NCBI GenBank assembly: GCA_021621525.1
Contig: JAJVUU010000046.1
Span: 1 to 14,851, forward strand
Origin: Caryophanales bacterium
Lineage (GTDB): Bacteria > Bacillota_I > Bacilli_A > RFN20 > CAG-288
Direction of reading: 5' to 3'
Length of the DNA: 14,851 nt
The translations under genes were made by a program, and so were the position numbers. Every line of letters begins with the position of its first letter. Position 1 is the first letter of the stretch. Below, in pieces: positions 12,788 to 14,851 of this stretch. The notes beneath the pieces were generated by a model, which saw only the letters and a program-made list of their open reading frames with translations, had not been told where the DNA came from and searched no databases.

Positions 12788-14692
12788 ATGTCGGAATTAC
12801 CTAGAATCCAAGATGATTTATACCAGGCAGTGAACGGAAAATGGCTGGAATCAGCTGTTATCCCTGATGACAGAGCCACTGCAGGCGGCTTTGCCAAACT
12901 TGACCAGGATGTCGAAGAAAAATTGATGTCTGATTTCAAAGACATGAAAGATGGGAAAATCACATCTGATATTCCGGAAATGAAAGAAGCCCTTAGTCTT
13001 TATAAAAAAATACTCGATATTGATAGAAGAAATCAGGAAGGAATCAACCCAATCCTCCCTCTTCTCGATAAAATCAAAAGCGTCAATTCCATCGAAGAGC
13101 TCAATGAACTCAGCAAAGAATTCACTTTAAACAACATTGACCTTCCCATCAATTTTGGTGTTGAACCAGATATGAAGGATGCAACCAAGAACAGCTTTGT
13201 CATTTTAGGCCCAAACATCATTCTTCCGGATACAACGTACTATTCCGAGGACAATCCTTCTGGAAAAAAACTGTTGGATGTTTACGCTGATATGGCAAGA
13301 AAACTCCTTTCCTTTACAAATCTCAGCAAAGAAGAACAGGGATCATTCCTTTCTGATACGATAGCCTTTGATGCTCTAATTTCGAAAAAAGTGAAGAGCC
13401 AATTAGAATGGGCTGATTATGTAAACAATTACAATCCAATGTCATTGGAAGAAGTAAATTCTTATTTGAAACCTTTCGATTTCAAGGGTATGTTGGAAAG
13501 CTTCTATGGGGACAAGCTTCCTTCCACCATCATCGTTTATGATCCAAAGGCAATCAAAGAATTCAATGGCTACTTCAGCAAAGATACCTTCCAGCTTTAT
13601 ATACACTGGGCCTATGTGAAATTCCTTCTAAGATCAGCCGGAGATTTATCCGAGGAACTTCATACACTTCAAGGCGTATACACAAGAACTTTAAGAGGCA
13701 TTGCCAAGGAACCTACTCTTGAGAAACAAGCTTATCAAAAAGTATCGCAGATATTTTCTGAACCAGTAGGTGTTTACTATGGTCGCAAGTATTTTGGCGA
13801 AGAAGCAAAAAAAGATGTCATCCATTTGGTAAAAGAAATCATTGATACATACAAAAAGAAGATGGATGCTAATGCTTTCTTAGAAGAATCTACAAAAAAG
13901 CAGGCAATCATAAAATTAGACACCATTGAAATAAAGATGGGATATCCTGATAAGATTGATTCTTTCTACTCAAAATTGAAAGTAAATGAAAATGATTCCC
14001 TTTTTAAAGCCGACAACAAAATTTCAAAAGAAATGATTCTTCACAATCTTGAAGAACTGAATAAGCCAGTAGATAGAACAAAATGGGGAATGCCTGGCCA
14101 TATGGTCAACGCATGTTATAATCCGTCAAGCAATGACATCACATTCCCAGCTGCAATCCTTCAGAAACCGTTCTATTCTTTATCTCAATCAGTCAGTGAA
14201 AATCTTGGAGGCATTGGAGCTGTCATAGGTCATGAGATTTCTCATGCATTTGACAATAATGGTGCACAGTTTGATGAAAAAGGAAACCTTCATAACTGGT
14301 GGACTGAAAAAGACTATGAATCATTCAAGTCGTTGACAAAGAAAATGATTGAAGAATGGGATGGAATTCCGTTCCATGGAGGAAAAGTCAATGGTGAACT
14401 CATTGTCAGTGAGAATATTGCCGATAATGGTGGAATATCGGTGACGTTAAGCATCATGAAGACATTGAAGAATGTTGATTATCAGGCATATTTTAAAAAT
14501 TGGGCAAGAATTTGGTGCATGAAAGCAAAGGAACAATATATTCTTTTGTTGCTTACAAATGACGTCCATGCACCCGCAGAACTAAGAGCAAATATTCAAC
14601 CTAGAAACTTCCCAGAATGGTATGAAGCATTTGATGTAAAAGAAACCGATAAAATGTACATATCACCAAAGAAGAGAGTTGTAATCTGGTAA
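12788..14692 (+). CDS. pepO: M13 family zinc endopeptidase, PepO-like
   Basis: 634 residues, the length of lactic-acid-bacterial PepO. It degrades oligopeptides of limited size, releasing inner fragments. The N-terminus (IQDDLYQAVNGKWL, 7-20) is typical of the family's opening. Substrate-binding NACYNP is at 441-446, the zinc site HEISH at 482-486, and the third ligand Glu542 in SENIADNGG (541-549). The C-terminal block has NDVHAPAELRANIQ (591-604, with His594 and Arg600) and ends with the conserved KKRVVIW. All catalytic elements are present. There is no signal peptide or membrane anchor, so it acts in the cytosol, unlike animal neprilysin. It has its own promoter and a terminator, and nothing links it to nrdDG beyond position. 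Hand-counted GC is about 32-40% over most of the gene. Confidence 0.95.
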   Translation: MSELPRIQDDLYQAVNGKWLESAVIPDDRATAGGFAKLDQDVEEKLMSDFKDMKDGKITSDIPEMKEALSLYKKILDIDRRNQEGINPILPLLDKIKSVNSIEELNELSKEFTLNNIDLPINFGVEPDMKDATKNSFVILGPNIILPDTTYYSEDNPSGKKLLDVYADMARKLLSFTNLSKEEQGSFLSDTIAFDALISKKVKSQLEWADYVNNYNPMSLEEVNSYLKPFDFKGMLESFYGDKLPSTIIVYDPKAIKEFNGYFSKDTFQLYIHWAYVKFLLRSAGDLSEELHTLQGVYTRTLRGIAKEPTLEKQAYQKVSQIFSEPVGVYYGRKYFGEEAKKDVIHLVKEIIDTYKKKMDANAFLEESTKKQAIIKLDTIEIKMGYPDKIDSFYSKLKVNENDSLFKADNKISKEMILHNLEELNKPVDRTKWGMPGHMVNACYNPSSNDITFPAAILQKPFYSLSQSVSENLGGIGAVIGHEISHAFDNNGAQFDEKGNLHNWWTEKDYESFKSLTKKMIEEWDGIPFHGGKVNGELIVSENIADNGGISVTLSIMKTLKNVDYQAYFKNWARIWCMKAKEQYILLLLTNDVHAPAELRANIQPRNFPEWYEAFDVKETDKMYISPKKRVVIW

Positions 14693-14707
14693 GGAAATTG
14701 CATTAAC

Positions 14708-14749
14708 AAAAAGACTGCCAAACCCTGAATAAGAGAGGCAGTCTTTTTT
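14708..14749 (+). terminator. Bidirectional intrinsic terminator after pepO
   Basis: Arms AAAAAGACTGCC (14708-14719) and GGCAGTCTTTTT (14737-14748) pair over 12 bp around a 17-base loop. U tracts form on both strands, so it ends pepO and would also stop minus-strand transcription entering from the right. Confidence 0.85.
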
Positions 14750-14756
14750 AATTAGA

Positions 14757-14851
14757 TGTTTTTATAAGATCCGTCATGCCCGGCGAGGGGGGGACGGCAG
14801 GAATCCCGACACGCAAAAAGCGGCTGCAGCTATCTTCCCCGCGAGGGTATT
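14757..14851. other. GC-rich tail of the window, unexplained
   Basis: The last ~91 bases count by hand to about 59% GC, against about 33% in the end of pepO. A run of seven G (14787-14793 region), CCGTC/GACGG arms and the palindrome GCTGCAGC (14823-14830) suggest structured RNA or a repeat. No long reading frame is supported. It continues past the window edge, so no identity is assigned. Confidence 0.4.

Noticed and set aside
14757..14851. The GC-rich tail as a signal recognition particle RNA (minus strand has a GGGGAAG...GCAGCC resemblance).
   Set aside because: The conserved domain IV tetraloop and flanking stem cannot be aligned by eye, and the sequence is cut by the edge.

Overview
The window looks like chromosomal DNA of a low-to-mid GC, anaerobic Bacillota bacterium. 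An Erysipelotrichia-like gut or oral Firmicute is my best guess, but this is inference. Supporting signs are strong AGGAGG-type ribosome binding sites, an oxygen-sensitive class III ribonucleotide reductase (nrdD-nrdG), a YkpA/YbiT-type ABC-F protein, an Mbeg1-like lipase, a DUF5662 protein and a cytosolic PepO-type M13 peptidase. I see no transposase, integrase, CRISPR array or phage gene.

Left part (1-3959, minus strand): an operon read right to left. It encodes a large flavin/Fe-S oxidoreductase of the 2-enoate reductase / 2,4-dienoyl-CoA reductase / BaiCD type, then the large and small subunits of a split aconitase X dehydratase, then the first 24 codons of a further gene cut by the left edge. 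The genes are 1-27 bases apart. A good promoter and an 18-bp inverted repeat lie upstream. The layout suggests a 'dehydrate, then reduce the C=C bond' pathway for an unidentified hydroxy acid.

Middle (4054-8996): a solitary tRNA-Trp(CCA) with its own promoter and terminator faces a minus-strand block. That block holds an orphan PTS IIC-like membrane protein, an Mbeg1-like alpha/beta hydrolase with a C-terminal membrane domain, and an ABC-F ATPase in which one of the two composite ATP sites looks degenerate. The ABC-F gene ends in a strong terminator, and the next two genes each have a promoter candidate.

Right part (8997-14851): the ABC-F gene and nrdD are divergent. Their shared 243-bp control region carries two similar TGAAAA/TTTTCA palindromes, a 28-bp palindrome over the nrdD -10 box and a terminator-like hairpin in the nrdD leader. 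nrdD (class III RNR) is followed by a terminator hairpin and then nrdG (its radical-SAM activase). A DUF5662 gene converges on nrdG with a 3-base gap. pepO follows with its own promoter and a bidirectional terminator. The last ~95 bases are abruptly GC-rich and unexplained. No stretch longer than 300 bases lacks a gene.
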